Origin: an uncultured Granulosicoccaceae bacterium
Lineage (GTDB): Bacteria; Pseudomonadota; Gammaproteobacteria; Granulosicoccales; Granulosicoccaceae
Direction: 5' to 3'
NCBI GenBank assembly: GCA_937931165.1
Contig: CALHCI010000002.1
Location: forward strand, 1 to 41,786
Length of the DNA: 41,786 bases
Shown: positions 8,157 through 17,374 of the stretch, one piece after another
How positions within the stretch are numbered: the stretch's first letter is position 1
Layout of the letters: each line of letters starts with the position of its first letter
Notes under the pieces: model-generated
The model's input: the letters and a program-made list of their open reading frames with translations, nothing else
Told to the model about the DNA's origin: nothing
Database searches by the model: none
Translations under genes and position numbers: made by a program

Positions 8157-9443
8157 ATGGCACAAGCGGTTAAAAGTATTAAGGGTGTCCACGACATCCT
8201 CCCCGAATCCGTTCACACCTGGCATCATCTGGAAAACCACGTGCGTGAGGTGATGCGCGGGTATGGTTATCGCGAAATCAGAACGCCGATTCTCGAAAAA
8301 TCAGAGCTTTTTCACCGTTCTATCGGAGAGGTTACCGATATCGTTGAAAAGGAGATGTATACCTTCGAAGATCGCAACGGTGACTACTTGTCGCTGCGCC
8401 CTGAAAATACCGCCAGTTGCGTTCGAGCAGCCATTCAGCATGGCATGCTGACCAACAATCAAGTTTCCAGAATCTGGTATCTCGGGCCGATGTTTCGCCG
8501 CGAGAACCCGCAGGCGGGTCGTTATCGGCAATTCTGGCAGGTGGGTGCCGAGGTTTACGGCGTGGCCGGCCCCTATGTGGAGTCGGAGCTTATTCTCCTG
8601 AGCGCGAGACTGTGGCAACAGCTTGGCCTGCAGGAGCACGTATCGCTGCAAATCAATTCGCTGGGCAGCACCGAAGACCGCGACCGTTATCGGGCGCGTC
8701 TGGTTGAGTATCTGAACGATCATATCGACGAACTGGACGAAGATTCCAAACGCCGCCTGACCAGCAACCCGTTACGGGTACTGGATACTAAAAATCCTGC
8801 TATGCACAATGTTGTTTCGCAGGCTCCTGTGTTGCTGGATGATCTCAGTCCGGAGTCAAGTGAGCATTTTGACAAGCTGCAAAGCGCGCTGAGTACCTGT
8901 GGCATTGGTTTCGAAATCAACACACGGCTGGTGCGCGGACTCGATTACTATAGTCACACTGTCTTTGAATGGGTGACCCACGGGCTTGGCGCACAAGGTA
9001 CAGTATGCGCTGGTGGCCGCTATGACGGGCTGACTGAACAACTTGGCGCCAAACCGACTCCTGGTGTCGGGTGGGCGCTTGGTATGGAGCGGATTCTGGA
9101 GCTTATTGCTCGCAGTGCCGAACCTGCCACTGAACCGGAGCCTGAAATATTTATGGTGCTGGGTTCCGAACAGGCAATTGTCAGCGGTTTGGAGTTGGCA
9201 GAGGCTATACGCAATGCCGAGCCACAGTGGAGTGTTACCTGTTCTTGTGCAGTAAGTGGCATGAAAAGCCAGTTTAAAAAGGCCGATAAGAGCCGTGCTA
9301 AGGTGGCACTGATCATTGCAGACAATGAACTTGAAAATAATACTGTCGGTGTTAAGTCACTCCGTCAGAAACAGGATCAACAAACGGTGCCCAGAGATCA
9401 GGTTGTCTCTGTGCTGCGCAACGAATTTCTTACTCCCCAGTGA
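8157..9443 (+). CDS. hisS: Histidine-tRNA ligase
   Basis: This class II aminoacyl-tRNA synthetase charges tRNA-His. Recognisable features are the IKGVHDILP start, the IGEVTDIVEKEMYTFEDRNGD segment split around motif 2, SLRPENTAS, the MFRRENPQAGRYRQF motif 2 loop, the histidine-specific RGLDYYSHTVFE and AGGRYDGL segments, and an anticodon-binding C-terminus. The chosen ATG gives 428 residues, matching the usual 424-430 and the family N-terminus. A GTG at 8130 would add nine residues; neither start has a clear ribosome-binding site. yfgM and bamB follow, as is standard. Confidence 0.96.
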   Translation: MAQAVKSIKGVHDILPESVHTWHHLENHVREVMRGYGYREIRTPILEKSELFHRSIGEVTDIVEKEMYTFEDRNGDYLSLRPENTASCVRAAIQHGMLTNNQVSRIWYLGPMFRRENPQAGRYRQFWQVGAEVYGVAGPYVESELILLSARLWQQLGLQEHVSLQINSLGSTEDRDRYRARLVEYLNDHIDELDEDSKRRLTSNPLRVLDTKNPAMHNVVSQAPVLLDDLSPESSEHFDKLQSALSTCGIGFEINTRLVRGLDYYSHTVFEWVTHGLGAQGTVCAGGRYDGLTEQLGAKPTPGVGWALGMERILELIARSAEPATEPEPEIFMVLGSEQAIVSGLELAEAIRNAEPQWSVTCSCAVSGMKSQFKKADKSRAKVALIIADNELENNTVGVKSLRQKQDQQTVPRDQVVSVLRNEFLTPQ

Positions 9444-9485
9444 ATCTAATAATAATAAAAACAGGGATCACATTGGTAATGCATA

Positions 9486-10136
9486 ATGGCTGATTACGAA
9501 ACCGAAGAACAACAAGTCGAAGCACTGAAAAAATGGTGGGCCGATAACGGTCGAGCTGTTTTATTTGGTATTGGGCTTGGACTCGCACTGATATTTGGCT
9601 GGCGTGCCTGGCAGGGACATAATTTGTCTGTCGCGCAGGAGGCCTCCACCGCCTACACGTCAGTAATGCAGGCGCTTGAAGACGACGATAACGGCGAAGC
9701 GTTTTTAAGTCGCGTCGAAGCGATGAAAAAGGATCATGAAGGCTCTTCTTACGCGGCCATGGCCAGTCTGGCCGAAGCGCGGTTTCATGCAGAGAACAAT
9801 GACCTGCCGGAAGCAGAATCTGCGCTACGGTGGACAGTTGATCAGGGAGCGTTTGCCGAAATCAAATCAATAGCACGCCTGCGTCTGGCGCGTGTATTAA
9901 ACGCACAGGGTAAGCATGACGACGCGTTAGCAGTGCTCGAAAAGGTAACTTCGCAAAGTTATGCCGGGCTGGTTAACGAGATACAAGGCGATATCCATCT
10001 CGACAGTGGCGATGCAGCACAAGCGCTTGCAGCGTACAAACGTGCGCAGGAATCTGGTGCGGTTGCCCCTAACAATAATCTGCAAATGAAACTCGATGAT
10101 CTGGCTCTGCCAGAGGGCGAGAGTGACGAATCATGA
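9486..10136 (+). CDS. yfgM: Ancillary SecYEG translocon subunit YfgM
   Basis: This 216-residue inner-membrane protein has a cytosolic N-terminus (TEEQQVEALKKWWADNG), one transmembrane segment at about residues 23-41 and a periplasmic TPR-like domain. In E. coli YfgM associates with SecYEG and PpiD and links to periplasmic chaperones. The bamB start overlaps its stop as ATGA, the usual coupling. The ribosome-binding site is weak: only an AGGGA element about 20 bases upstream is visible. Confidence 0.93.
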   Translation: MADYETEEQQVEALKKWWADNGRAVLFGIGLGLALIFGWRAWQGHNLSVAQEASTAYTSVMQALEDDDNGEAFLSRVEAMKKDHEGSSYAAMASLAEARFHAENNDLPEAESALRWTVDQGAFAEIKSIARLRLARVLNAQGKHDDALAVLEKVTSQSYAGLVNEIQGDIHLDSGDAAQALAAYKRAQESGAVAPNNNLQMKLDDLALPEGESDES

Positions 10137-11338
10137 TAAAGACCGGTGGCTTACAGGCGACTGCAGGTGTAGTGCGTAACCGTTCTTACGCAAGTCTGAT
10201 AACAATAGTCACCACACTGGTTATAGCAGGGTGTAGCACTGCAAAGACGGTTGAAAAACCCAAACCTGACCGTCTGCAGGCCATTGAAGTACTGGCAGAT
10301 GAAGTACTGGCAGATCCATCAGTGGTCTGGTCAGCCAGTGTGGGGAAGGGCAGTGATCGTCCGGTTGTTCAGTTTACTCCCTACGTCACAGATACCTCTG
10401 TGTTTGTCATCAGCGGCAAAGGCAGGCTTACCGCGCTTGCCAGAGACAGTGGTGCTACGCTGTGGGAAGCAAACCTCAACACACGTCCGACTGCAGGTGT
10501 GGGTGGAGACGATAAATATTTATATGCAGGTACCGGTGATGGCAGGGTTTACAGCATCAGTCAGGCCGACGGGAGTATCGTTTGGAATCGAAATGTTTCT
10601 TCAGAAATTATTTCTGTTCCAACCGCGGGTATCGACTATGTTGTTGTCAGAAGTATTGACGGTCGCGTCTATGCCCTGGACAAAGAAACCGGTACCAGAC
10701 GCTGGATATACACCTACAACGTACCAGCGTTAAGTCTGCACGGAAACGGGCGTCCTTTGGTCGTACCCGATGGCGTTCTGGTCGGGCTTGATAACGGTCG
10801 TCTTGCAGCACTGCGTTCAATTGATGGCCGGTTGTTTTGGGAAGCCAGATTGTCAGATGGTACTGGTCGATCAGAGATCGACCGTCTTAACGATCTGGAT
10901 GCGGATCTCACAGTCGATGACAACAACATCTATGCAGTGAACTACCAGGGCGCTGTGGCGCAAATTGATCCAACTTCCGGTAACCGGCGCTGGTCTGTAC
11001 CGATGTCTTCGTCTGTAGGGCTTGATGTCAATGGCAGCATTGTGGTGGTCACTGATGAGTTCGACACCGTGTGGGGACTGCGTGCAAGTGACGGTGAGGT
11101 GTTATGGCAGCAGGAGAATTTGTCCAATCGTCAATTGACAGCACCAGTGCTGACAGATAATGGCAATATTCTGGTGGGCGACTTCCAGGGCTATGTGCAT
11201 GTGTTGTCCGGGTCATCCGGAGAGATGATTGGTCGTATCAAGGCAGTCTCTGGTCAAATTACCAACAAACCGGTGGTGGTAGACGGGATAGCTTATGTAC
11301 TGGCGCGCTCCGGTAAAATGGCGGCGGTGCGTTTGTAG
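10133..11338 (+). CDS. bamB: Outer-membrane protein assembly factor BamB
   Basis: This 401-residue lipoprotein of the BAM complex helps insert beta-barrel proteins into the outer membrane. A lipobox (VIAGC, Cys34) follows an unusually long leader; an internal GTG at codon 14 would give a more normal signal peptide. The rest is an eight-bladed PQQ-type beta-propeller with repeated LDKETGTRRW-like and DGEVLWQ-like units. A perfect 15-bp tandem duplication near the mature N-terminus encodes EVLAD twice. The gene overlaps yfgM by four bases. Confidence 0.95.
   Translation: MIKTGGLQATAGVVRNRSYASLITIVTTLVIAGCSTAKTVEKPKPDRLQAIEVLADEVLADPSVVWSASVGKGSDRPVVQFTPYVTDTSVFVISGKGRLTALARDSGATLWEANLNTRPTAGVGGDDKYLYAGTGDGRVYSISQADGSIVWNRNVSSEIISVPTAGIDYVVVRSIDGRVYALDKETGTRRWIYTYNVPALSLHGNGRPLVVPDGVLVGLDNGRLAALRSIDGRLFWEARLSDGTGRSEIDRLNDLDADLTVDDNNIYAVNYQGAVAQIDPTSGNRRWSVPMSSSVGLDVNGSIVVVTDEFDTVWGLRASDGEVLWQQENLSNRQLTAPVLTDNGNILVGDFQGYVHVLSGSSGEMIGRIKAVSGQITNKPVVVDGIAYVLARSGKMAAVRL
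10286..10315 (+). repeat. Perfect 15-bp tandem duplication inside bamB
   Basis: GAAGTACTGGCAGAT occurs twice in direct succession, in frame, giving EVLADEVLAD in the linker after the lipidated cysteine. It looks like a recent slippage duplication. Confidence 0.95.
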
Positions 11339-11459
11339 GCACTTTTCGCGTTAGAACTTCGGGTCTATTCGCGCTGCCAGTCTTTCATATTCCGGCGACT
11401 GTGCTCACGTTCAGGTAATTTCCGCCTCTGTGCGGGCTCAACAGGTTAGAATCTGACAA

Positions 11460-12851
11460 ATGAAACCTGTGATAGCGCTGGTGGGGCGGCCGAATGTCGG
11501 TAAATCCACCCTCTTTAATAAACTGACCAAATCGCGTGACGCGCTGGTTGCTGACTTTGCGGGGCTTACCCGTGATCGTAAGTACGGCGACGGCAAGCTT
11601 GGAGAGTTTGATTACATTGTCATCGACACCGGCGGCCTGAATGGCGAGTCGGAAGTGCTCGATATGCGTATGCAGCAGCAGTCGTGGCAAGCCGTCGAAG
11701 AAGCCGATGTTGTTATCTTTCTTGTTGATGGCAGAGATGGCCTGAATCCGGTTGACCAGGAAATTGCGGAGCAGCTGCGCCGCTCACAGCGTCCGGTCTG
11801 CCTCACAGTCAATAAAACCGATTCCCTGGATGAAGCGCAGATAGCCGCAGAGTTCTATGAGCTCGGTCTCGGCGAGCCATACTGCATCGCAGCAGCGCAC
11901 AGCAGAGGGTTGTTGAAGCTGATGGTTGCGGTCGGTGCCTTGTTACCTGAAGGGCAGCATGGTCCCGAAGAAAAAGCGTTGGAAGAAGGTTTACGACTGG
12001 CTGTTGTCGGGCGTCCGAATGTTGGTAAATCGACACTCATTAATCGTTTTATCGGTGAAGAGCGTGTGGTTGCTTATGATCTGCCTGGTACGACGCGCGA
12101 TAGTATCGAAATACCCTTTGAGCGCGATGGTAAGCCTTATACGCTGATCGATACCGCCGGAGTACGCCGCCGCGGTAAGGTCACTGACATGGTGGAGAAA
12201 TTCAGTGTCATCAAAACACTGCAGGCCGTAGAGGCTTGTAATGTCTGCATTCTTTTACTCGATGCGTCAGAGCGTATTACCGATCAGGATCTGAACTTGA
12301 TGGGTTATATCATTGACAAAGGCCGGGCGCTGATCATTGCGGTCAATAAGTGGGATGGCCTGTCCAATGAGCAGCGGGACAAAATCAAGTCAGATATATC
12401 CCGTCGTCTGGATTTCTTAAGCTTTACCCGTATTGAGTTTATTTCCGCGTTGCATGGGTCTGGAGTTGGTAAGTTATTCGGTCTTGCCAACCGTGCTTAT
12501 GACTCTGCGATGATCGATATGTCTACGCCTGAGTTAACCCGTATGCTCGAGTATGCAATTACGCAACACCAGCCACCGTTGGTGCGGGGAAGACGAATTA
12601 AAATGCGTTATGCCCATCAGGGGGGCTCTAATCCACCGGTTATTGTGGTTCATGGTAACCAGACGACGCGCGTACCGGATTCATACAAACGTTACCTCAG
12701 TAACTTTTTTCAACGTGAACTGAAGCTGTTCGGTACACCGGTACGTATTGATTTTAAAACCGGTGATAACCCGTATAGCCACATACGCAACAAACTCACA
12801 CCACTGCAACAGCGTAAACGAAATCGCTTTTTGCGCGAGGTTAAAAAGTAG
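11460..12851 (+). CDS. der: Ribosome-assembly GTPase Der (EngA)
   Basis: This 463-residue protein has two tandem GTPase domains needed for 50S subunit assembly. Domain 1 has GRPNVGKST at residues 9-17, DTGG and NKTD. Domain 2 has a second GRPNVGKST at about residue 183, DTAGVRRR and NKWD. A KH-like domain and basic tail end the protein. The 121-base gap from bamB holds no gene, and a TAGAAT hexamer at 11447-11452 may be a -10 box. The next gene starts 14 bases after the stop and may be transcribed with der. Confidence 0.98.
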   Translation: MKPVIALVGRPNVGKSTLFNKLTKSRDALVADFAGLTRDRKYGDGKLGEFDYIVIDTGGLNGESEVLDMRMQQQSWQAVEEADVVIFLVDGRDGLNPVDQEIAEQLRRSQRPVCLTVNKTDSLDEAQIAAEFYELGLGEPYCIAAAHSRGLLKLMVAVGALLPEGQHGPEEKALEEGLRLAVVGRPNVGKSTLINRFIGEERVVAYDLPGTTRDSIEIPFERDGKPYTLIDTAGVRRRGKVTDMVEKFSVIKTLQAVEACNVCILLLDASERITDQDLNLMGYIIDKGRALIIAVNKWDGLSNEQRDKIKSDISRRLDFLSFTRIEFISALHGSGVGKLFGLANRAYDSAMIDMSTPELTRMLEYAITQHQPPLVRGRRIKMRYAHQGGSNPPVIVVHGNQTTRVPDSYKRYLSNFFQRELKLFGTPVRIDFKTGDNPYSHIRNKLTPLQQRKRNRFLREVKK

Positions 12852-12865
12852 GAGGCAAGAGGGTT

Positions 12866-13867
12866 ATGTCTGAAATGGTCAAACTGACTCTGGAAGAGGT
12901 GCATCAGATTGCCACTGCTAATCTGTTGGCAAGCGGTGCGTCTGCAGATCAGGCGCGTGCGGTTGCAGACATTGTGACTGCAGCTGAGCGTGATGAATGC
13001 AAGTCTCATGGTCTTTTTCGCATACCCGGTTTTTGTGCTTCGTTAAAGAGCGGAAAGGTCACCGGAAGTGCTGAGCCGGTGATCAATGATCTTGCCCCGG
13101 CGGTAGTGCATGTTGATGCGGCTAACGGATTTGCACCACTGGCACTGGAAGCGGGTGCGGTACCGTTAATCGAAAAAGCACGCTCGCAGGGCATCGCGGC
13201 ATTGGCAGTCACCAATAGTTATCACTTTTCGGCGTTATGGCCGGAGGTGGAAAGACTGACCAACGAAGGGTTGGTAGCATTTGCGTTTGTCAGTGCGAAA
13301 AGTTTTGTGGCACCGGCGGGGGGGACCAAACCGTTGTTTGGCACTAACCCGATGGCGTTCGGCTGGCCACGCAGTATTTTACCCGCAGTGATTTTTGATC
13401 AGGCGTCCAGTGCCAGTGCTCGCGGTGAAATACAAATACATGAGCGTGATGGATTATCTATACCCGATGGCTGGGCAATTGATGATCAGGGTCAGCCAAC
13501 TAACGATCCGTCGCGTGCACTTACCGGTGCACAGTTACCGTTTGGTGGTTATAAGGGGTCGGCAATCGCGATGATGGTAGAGCTATTGGCAGGCGCATTA
13601 ATTGGAGATGTGTTCAGCTTTGAAGCCAGTGAAAAAGACCAGCCTGACGGTGGTCCCTCAAGTGGCGGGGAGTTTATGATTGCGATTGATCCGGAGCGCT
13701 GTGGCAATGGCAATGCACTGGCCCACGCTGAAAGTCTGTTCGAGCAAATCCTCATACAGGAAGGTACCCGATTACCTTCGGAGCGCCGCTATCGTGCCAG
13801 GCAACATACCGCCGAAGCCGGTATTGAAATTGTGCCGTCGCTATACGCTGAACTACAAATCGCCTGA
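12866..13867 (+). CDS. Ldh-family NAD(P)H reductase, DpkA-like (delta1-piperideine-2-carboxylate reductase)
   Basis: This 333-residue protein belongs to the malate/L-lactate dehydrogenase-like family (not the classical Rossmann LDH). SHGLFRIPGF, TNSYHFSALWPEVE, KPLFGTNPMAF and LPFGGYKGSAIAMMVELLAG closely resemble what I recall of Pseudomonas DpkA, which reduces cyclic imines formed from D-lysine or D-proline to L-pipecolate or L-proline. Ureidoglycolate dehydrogenase (AllD) is in the same family and would suit the downstream purine genes, but the motifs look more DpkA-like. A GGAGG-type ribosome-binding site precedes the ATG. It is first of four same-strand catabolic genes spaced 22-37 bases apart. 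Confidence 0.75.
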   Translation: MSEMVKLTLEEVHQIATANLLASGASADQARAVADIVTAAERDECKSHGLFRIPGFCASLKSGKVTGSAEPVINDLAPAVVHVDAANGFAPLALEAGAVPLIEKARSQGIAALAVTNSYHFSALWPEVERLTNEGLVAFAFVSAKSFVAPAGGTKPLFGTNPMAFGWPRSILPAVIFDQASSASARGEIQIHERDGLSIPDGWAIDDQGQPTNDPSRALTGAQLPFGGYKGSAIAMMVELLAGALIGDVFSFEASEKDQPDGGPSSGGEFMIAIDPERCGNGNALAHAESLFEQILIQEGTRLPSERRYRARQHTAEAGIEIVPSLYAELQIA

Positions 13868-13903
13868 ATTTCTCAACCCGAACCGCACAACCCGAACCAT
13901 ACA

Positions 13904-14413
13904 ATGATCCTCGACACACTGAATCAGCTGTCAGACAGCGACTTTGTAGAAACGCTCGGTGCCATTTACGAACACTCACCATGGGTGGCTGAAGGTGTGG
14001 CAATGCAGCGTCCATTTCGTTCAGTCGATGAACTCGCCGCCGCAATGAAAGCCGTGGTAGAAAAATCTGACGTTGCAACGCGCATTGCTTTGCTGAGGGC
14101 GCATCCGGAATTTGCCGGTAAGGCTGCCATGAGTGGTGAACTGACCGATGCGTCAACTCAGGAGCAAGGCAGTCTAAGCCTAAACAGTCTGCCGCCTGAG
14201 CAGCATAAAAAGATGCAGCAGTTCAATCAGCGTTTTATGGAGCGCTTTGGTTTTCCGGGTATTGTGGCTGTGCGGATGCAACGCTCTGTTGAAGGTATTT
14301 TTGCGTTGTTCGAGCAGCGACTTGAAAATACACCGGAGCAGGAAATCGATGCAGCTATCGCGCAGGTGCACTTAATTGCCTTGTGTCGGTTGCAGGATCT
14401 GATAGAAAATTAG
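13904..14413 (+). CDS. uraD: OHCU decarboxylase UraD
   Basis: This 169-residue enzyme decarboxylates 2-oxo-4-hydroxy-4-carboxy-5-ureidoimidazoline to S-allantoin, the last step of urate oxidation. His67 (in LLRAHPEF), Ser84 and Glu87 sit exactly at the canonical catalytic positions. The usual FGFPFI segment reads FGFPGI here. puuE (allantoinase) follows after 37 bases, so urate breakdown to allantoate is represented. Uricase and 5-hydroxyisourate hydrolase are not in the window. Confidence 0.93.
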   Translation: MILDTLNQLSDSDFVETLGAIYEHSPWVAEGVAMQRPFRSVDELAAAMKAVVEKSDVATRIALLRAHPEFAGKAAMSGELTDASTQEQGSLSLNSLPPEQHKKMQQFNQRFMERFGFPGIVAVRMQRSVEGIFALFEQRLENTPEQEIDAAIAQVHLIALCRLQDLIEN

Positions 14414-14450
14414 TATTCCTTTTTAAACATCAATACAAGAAAGCACTGAA

Positions 14451-15374
14451 ATGACAGATCATGTTTATCCGCGGGATATGGTTGGCTACGCAGATAATCC
14501 ACCCAAAGCTCAGTGGCCAGACAACGCGCGTGTTGCCGTGCAGTTTGTCATTAACTACGAAGAGGGTGGCGAAAACTGTATATTGCACGGTGATGAAGCA
14601 TCCGAAAAATTCCTCTCCGAAATTGTCGGTGCTGATGCAATTACCGGTATGCGGCATATGAACATGGAGTCAGTTTACGAGTACGGATCTCGCGTCGGGT
14701 TCTGGCGATTGCATAAACTGTTTTCTGAACGTGACATGCCGGTCACCGTCTATGGTGTGGCGATGGCGCTGGAAAGAAACAGGCAGGCAGTCGATGCGAT
14801 GTTAAAGGCGCAGTGGGAAATTGCCACTCATGGCTACCGCTGGATTGATTATCAGCATATACCAGCCGAAGTAGAGCAGGAACATCTGCACAAGGCTATT
14901 GAAATACACAAATCGGTGACCGGATCACGTCCACGCGGTGTTTATATAGGTCGGACCAGCCCGAATAGCATCAGGTTGGTCGCCGAGGAAGGTGGCTTTG
15001 ACTATTGTTCGGACACCTACGCCGATGAACTGCCGTATTGGTGCGATGATTATGCGTCACCGCAGTTAATGATTCCCTACACACTTGATGTCAATGATAT
15101 GCGCTTTGCAACACCGCAGGGTTTTAATGCCGGTGACCAGTTTTATAACTACTTAAAAGATACCTTCGATATGCTTTTTCACGAAGGTGGTGACACTCCC
15201 CGAATGATGTCTGTCGGGTTACACTGCCGGTTAGTCGGTCGACCGGGCAGAGCGCAGGCACTGCGACGGTTTCTCGATTACATTGCTGCACAACCGCAAG
15301 TGTGGATTCCCCGTCGAATAGACATTGCAGAGCACTGGCGGCGAACCCACCCGTTTTGTGGCCAGACTGCATGA
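14451..15374 (+). CDS. puuE: Allantoinase PuuE (polysaccharide-deacetylase fold)
   Basis: This 307-residue protein is the metal-independent allantoinase of the NodB/polysaccharide-deacetylase superfamily, hydrolysing allantoin to allantoate. Diagnostic segments include YPRDMVGYADNPP, VQFVINYEEGGENCILHGD, ATHGYRWIDYQ and GVYIGRTSPNS. Pairing with uraD is a common bacterial arrangement. It is distinct from amidohydrolase-type allantoinases. The ATG follows an AAGAAAG-type ribosome-binding region. Confidence 0.93.
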   Translation: MTDHVYPRDMVGYADNPPKAQWPDNARVAVQFVINYEEGGENCILHGDEASEKFLSEIVGADAITGMRHMNMESVYEYGSRVGFWRLHKLFSERDMPVTVYGVAMALERNRQAVDAMLKAQWEIATHGYRWIDYQHIPAEVEQEHLHKAIEIHKSVTGSRPRGVYIGRTSPNSIRLVAEEGGFDYCSDTYADELPYWCDDYASPQLMIPYTLDVNDMRFATPQGFNAGDQFYNYLKDTFDMLFHEGGDTPRMMSVGLHCRLVGRPGRAQALRRFLDYIAAQPQVWIPRRIDIAEHWRRTHPFCGQTA

Positions 15375-15396
15375 CGCGAAGCAACACCACTTTGAC

Positions 15397-16227
15397 ATGA
15401 TACTTAGCGAAGCACAGTGCAATCAGTTTGCAGCAGACGGATTTTTGATCGTAGAGAATTTTATTGATCCCGCTACCGTCGAGTCGCTTCGTTCGCGTTT
15501 TGAAAAGTTGTTTAATGGAGAATTTGAAACCGGCATCCAGCCCGACGAATGGAACTGGCGGGAAGGGCGGGACAGCAACACGTTAACGCGGCAGATCTGC
15601 AACGGCTGGAAATCTGACAACACCATCGCCGCTACGGTTTTAAGGTGTGATATTGGCGAGATCTGTTCCCGGCTTCGTGGCTGGCGTGGTGCCAGAATCA
15701 ATCAGGACAACGTGATCTGGAAACCACCTGGAGCAGGTGCACTTGGGTTTCATCAGGACGAGAGTTATCAGTCGTGGATAGTACCTGCAGAAATGATGAC
15801 CTGCTGGATGACCCTGGACGACACGCTGGCAAGTCAGGGGACTATTGAATACGTTCGCGGTTCTCAGCACTGGCCGCTGGCCGAACCGATTCGGCAATTT
15901 CACGCCCCGGACGATCCGTTGGCCGATATGACCGCTCAGGCTGTTCGGGATGGAAAGCCTGTTGAGCTGGTGCCTGTAGAGGTACCTGCCGGGTCGGCGG
16001 TGTTTCATCATGGTCGTACCTGGCACGGCTCGCGCGCGAACGCCGGGGCGGGAATGCGCCGGTCAGTTGTTGCGCACTGTATGTCGAGTGATGCGACGTT
16101 TCATCCGCAGAATACCAGCCCGGTGTACAGTCGTTATAAACGCCACGGCGACAACACCATGGAAGAGAGTTACTTCCCGGTGATCTGGCATCAGAGCGGG
16201 TACCGTTCTGCATGGCTTTGTGGTTGA
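15397..16227 (+). CDS. Phytanoyl-CoA dioxygenase family protein (Fe(II)/2-oxoglutarate oxygenase)
   Basis: This 276-residue protein has the PhyH fold. The iron triad is probably His119 and Asp121 (in GFHQDES) with His210 (in GRTWHGSR), followed by the RRSVVAH segment expected to bind 2-oxoglutarate. The substrate is not predictable from sequence; the family hydroxylates acyl-CoAs, ectoine, amino acids and many small molecules. The open frame continues upstream into puuE to 15325, but the ATG at 15397 fits the family N-terminus (LSEAQCNQFAADGFLIVENFI). It lies 22 bases after puuE, suggesting co-transcription with the purine genes. Confidence 0.85.
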   Translation: MILSEAQCNQFAADGFLIVENFIDPATVESLRSRFEKLFNGEFETGIQPDEWNWREGRDSNTLTRQICNGWKSDNTIAATVLRCDIGEICSRLRGWRGARINQDNVIWKPPGAGALGFHQDESYQSWIVPAEMMTCWMTLDDTLASQGTIEYVRGSQHWPLAEPIRQFHAPDDPLADMTAQAVRDGKPVELVPVEVPAGSAVFHHGRTWHGSRANAGAGMRRSVVAHCMSSDATFHPQNTSPVYSRYKRHGDNTMEESYFPVIWHQSGYRSAWLCG

Positions 16228-16666
16228 GATTGTCATACAAAGTAACTGATTCATACTGAAATAAAGTTTTTTGCACCTCTGCCGTTACTGCGCCTGCGGG
16301 TGGAAATACATCCCGTTTTAATTCACCAAACGTGCAGTGGGCCAGCATTGAACGCGTATAAAAATAAAATGACTAAAGCGTCGAAAATCGAAGTGTGTGT
16401 TGTTGATGTGCCTCAGTTGAGTTCCTGGTATCAGGGAGTCATTGAGGGGCAGGACGTCAGAGATCGACTGGCAGTGTCCGGGTCGAGCCTGACTCGCGGA
16501 AGCTTCGGCTCTGCGATGGTTGGAATACGATCGGAAATGTCGGCCAATGACGCGTCACCTGTCATACATAAATCCGCAAGCGTTACCGATTAATATCAAC
16601 GCAGGATGGTCTGGTCTTGTTCCGGTGATGTAAACTCACCGCTGTATTAACAAGAGACCGACTATT
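16228..16666. other. 439-base gap with one weak ORF
   Basis: Between the dioxygenase and the DUF3429 gene there is no recognisable gene apart from the doubtful ORF at 16371-16593. A T run near 16270 lacks a stem. No RNA gene motif was recognised. A weak AGAGA element precedes the downstream GTG start. Confidence 0.4.
16371..16593 (+). CDS. Doubtful small hypothetical protein
   Basis: This 74-codon frame begins MTKASKIEVCVVDVPQLSSW. Codon use is compatible with the neighbours, but there is no ribosome-binding site and no recognisable family. An in-frame ATG at 16300 would make it 97 residues. It may be a gene remnant or chance. Confidence 0.25.
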
Positions 16667-17119
16667 GTGAGCGCAGTTGCAAGACCGTTGCCCCGGATCG
16701 CCTGGGGATTGGGCTATGGCGGGGTGATCCCGTTCGTAGTGCTTTCCCTGGTGGCAGCACTGAAACTTGATTTGTCAGCCTTCGGAATAGCGGATGTAAC
16801 AGGTGCGTTGCTCGGCTATGGCGCTGTGATTATCAGTTTCATCGGAGCCGTTCACTGGGGAGTTGCTCTGGTTGCTGATCACCCTGGCAATCGTACAAGC
16901 CTTTTTATTTACAGCGTGCTGCCAGCGCTTGCGGCGTGGTGCCTGTTGTTGTGCCCTCCCGGGTTTGCGCTGGCCGGGATGGCGCTGACTGTTGTCATCG
17001 CCTATCTGGTAGACCGTTCTCTATTGTTTTCCAAAGTTCCCACTGACTATGGGACGCTTCGGTTGCACCTGACAGCTATTGTCACGCTATCTCTGCTGCT
17101 GGCAGCGCTATTCGTTTAG
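16667..17119 (+). CDS. DUF3429 family membrane protein
   Basis: This 150-residue integral membrane protein has about five hydrophobic segments (residues about 13-32, 45-67, 78-96, 98-115 and 130-149). LGYGGVIPFV, LLGYGAVIISFIGAVHWG and the closing LRLHLTAIVTLSLL are characteristic of the DUF3429 family (related to TMEM69). Function is unknown. The start is GTG with a weak AGAGA element upstream. A 12-bp palindrome begins immediately after its stop. Confidence 0.85.
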   Translation: MSAVARPLPRIAWGLGYGGVIPFVVLSLVAALKLDLSAFGIADVTGALLGYGAVIISFIGAVHWGVALVADHPGNRTSLFIYSVLPALAAWCLLLCPPGFALAGMALTVVIAYLVDRSLLFSKVPTDYGTLRLHLTAIVTLSLLLAALFV

Positions 17120-17374
17120 CTTTACATGTAAAATCCGGATCACCCTGTGATGTGACTTTGTGCACAAAAGAACCCGCGGAATTGCCGTTCTACGGTTGGA
17201 TATACGGCAGGCAACACAAATACACGGAAGCGCTTTTTACAACTGTTTAGATCTTACAAAGCTGCCGATAGTTTATATAGGCGGCGTTTCATCTCTCATC
17301 TCACAAACATCAACTCCTAGCGCATCGGAAAGTTCTGCCGTGTGCAACGCCGTCGACAACAAACGGAAGATATT
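17120..17374 (+). promoter_or_regulatory. Regulatory gap with two perfect 12-bp palindromes upstream of the giant gene
   Basis: TTTACATGTAAA (17121-17132) and TTTGTGCACAAA (17157-17168) are perfect palindromes whose centres lie 36 bases apart. Both have the TTT-N6-AAA form, which resembles helix-turn-helix operator sites. The remaining region has no good ORF. A GGAAG element at 17365-17369 is the probable ribosome-binding site of the giant gene. Confidence 0.45.
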
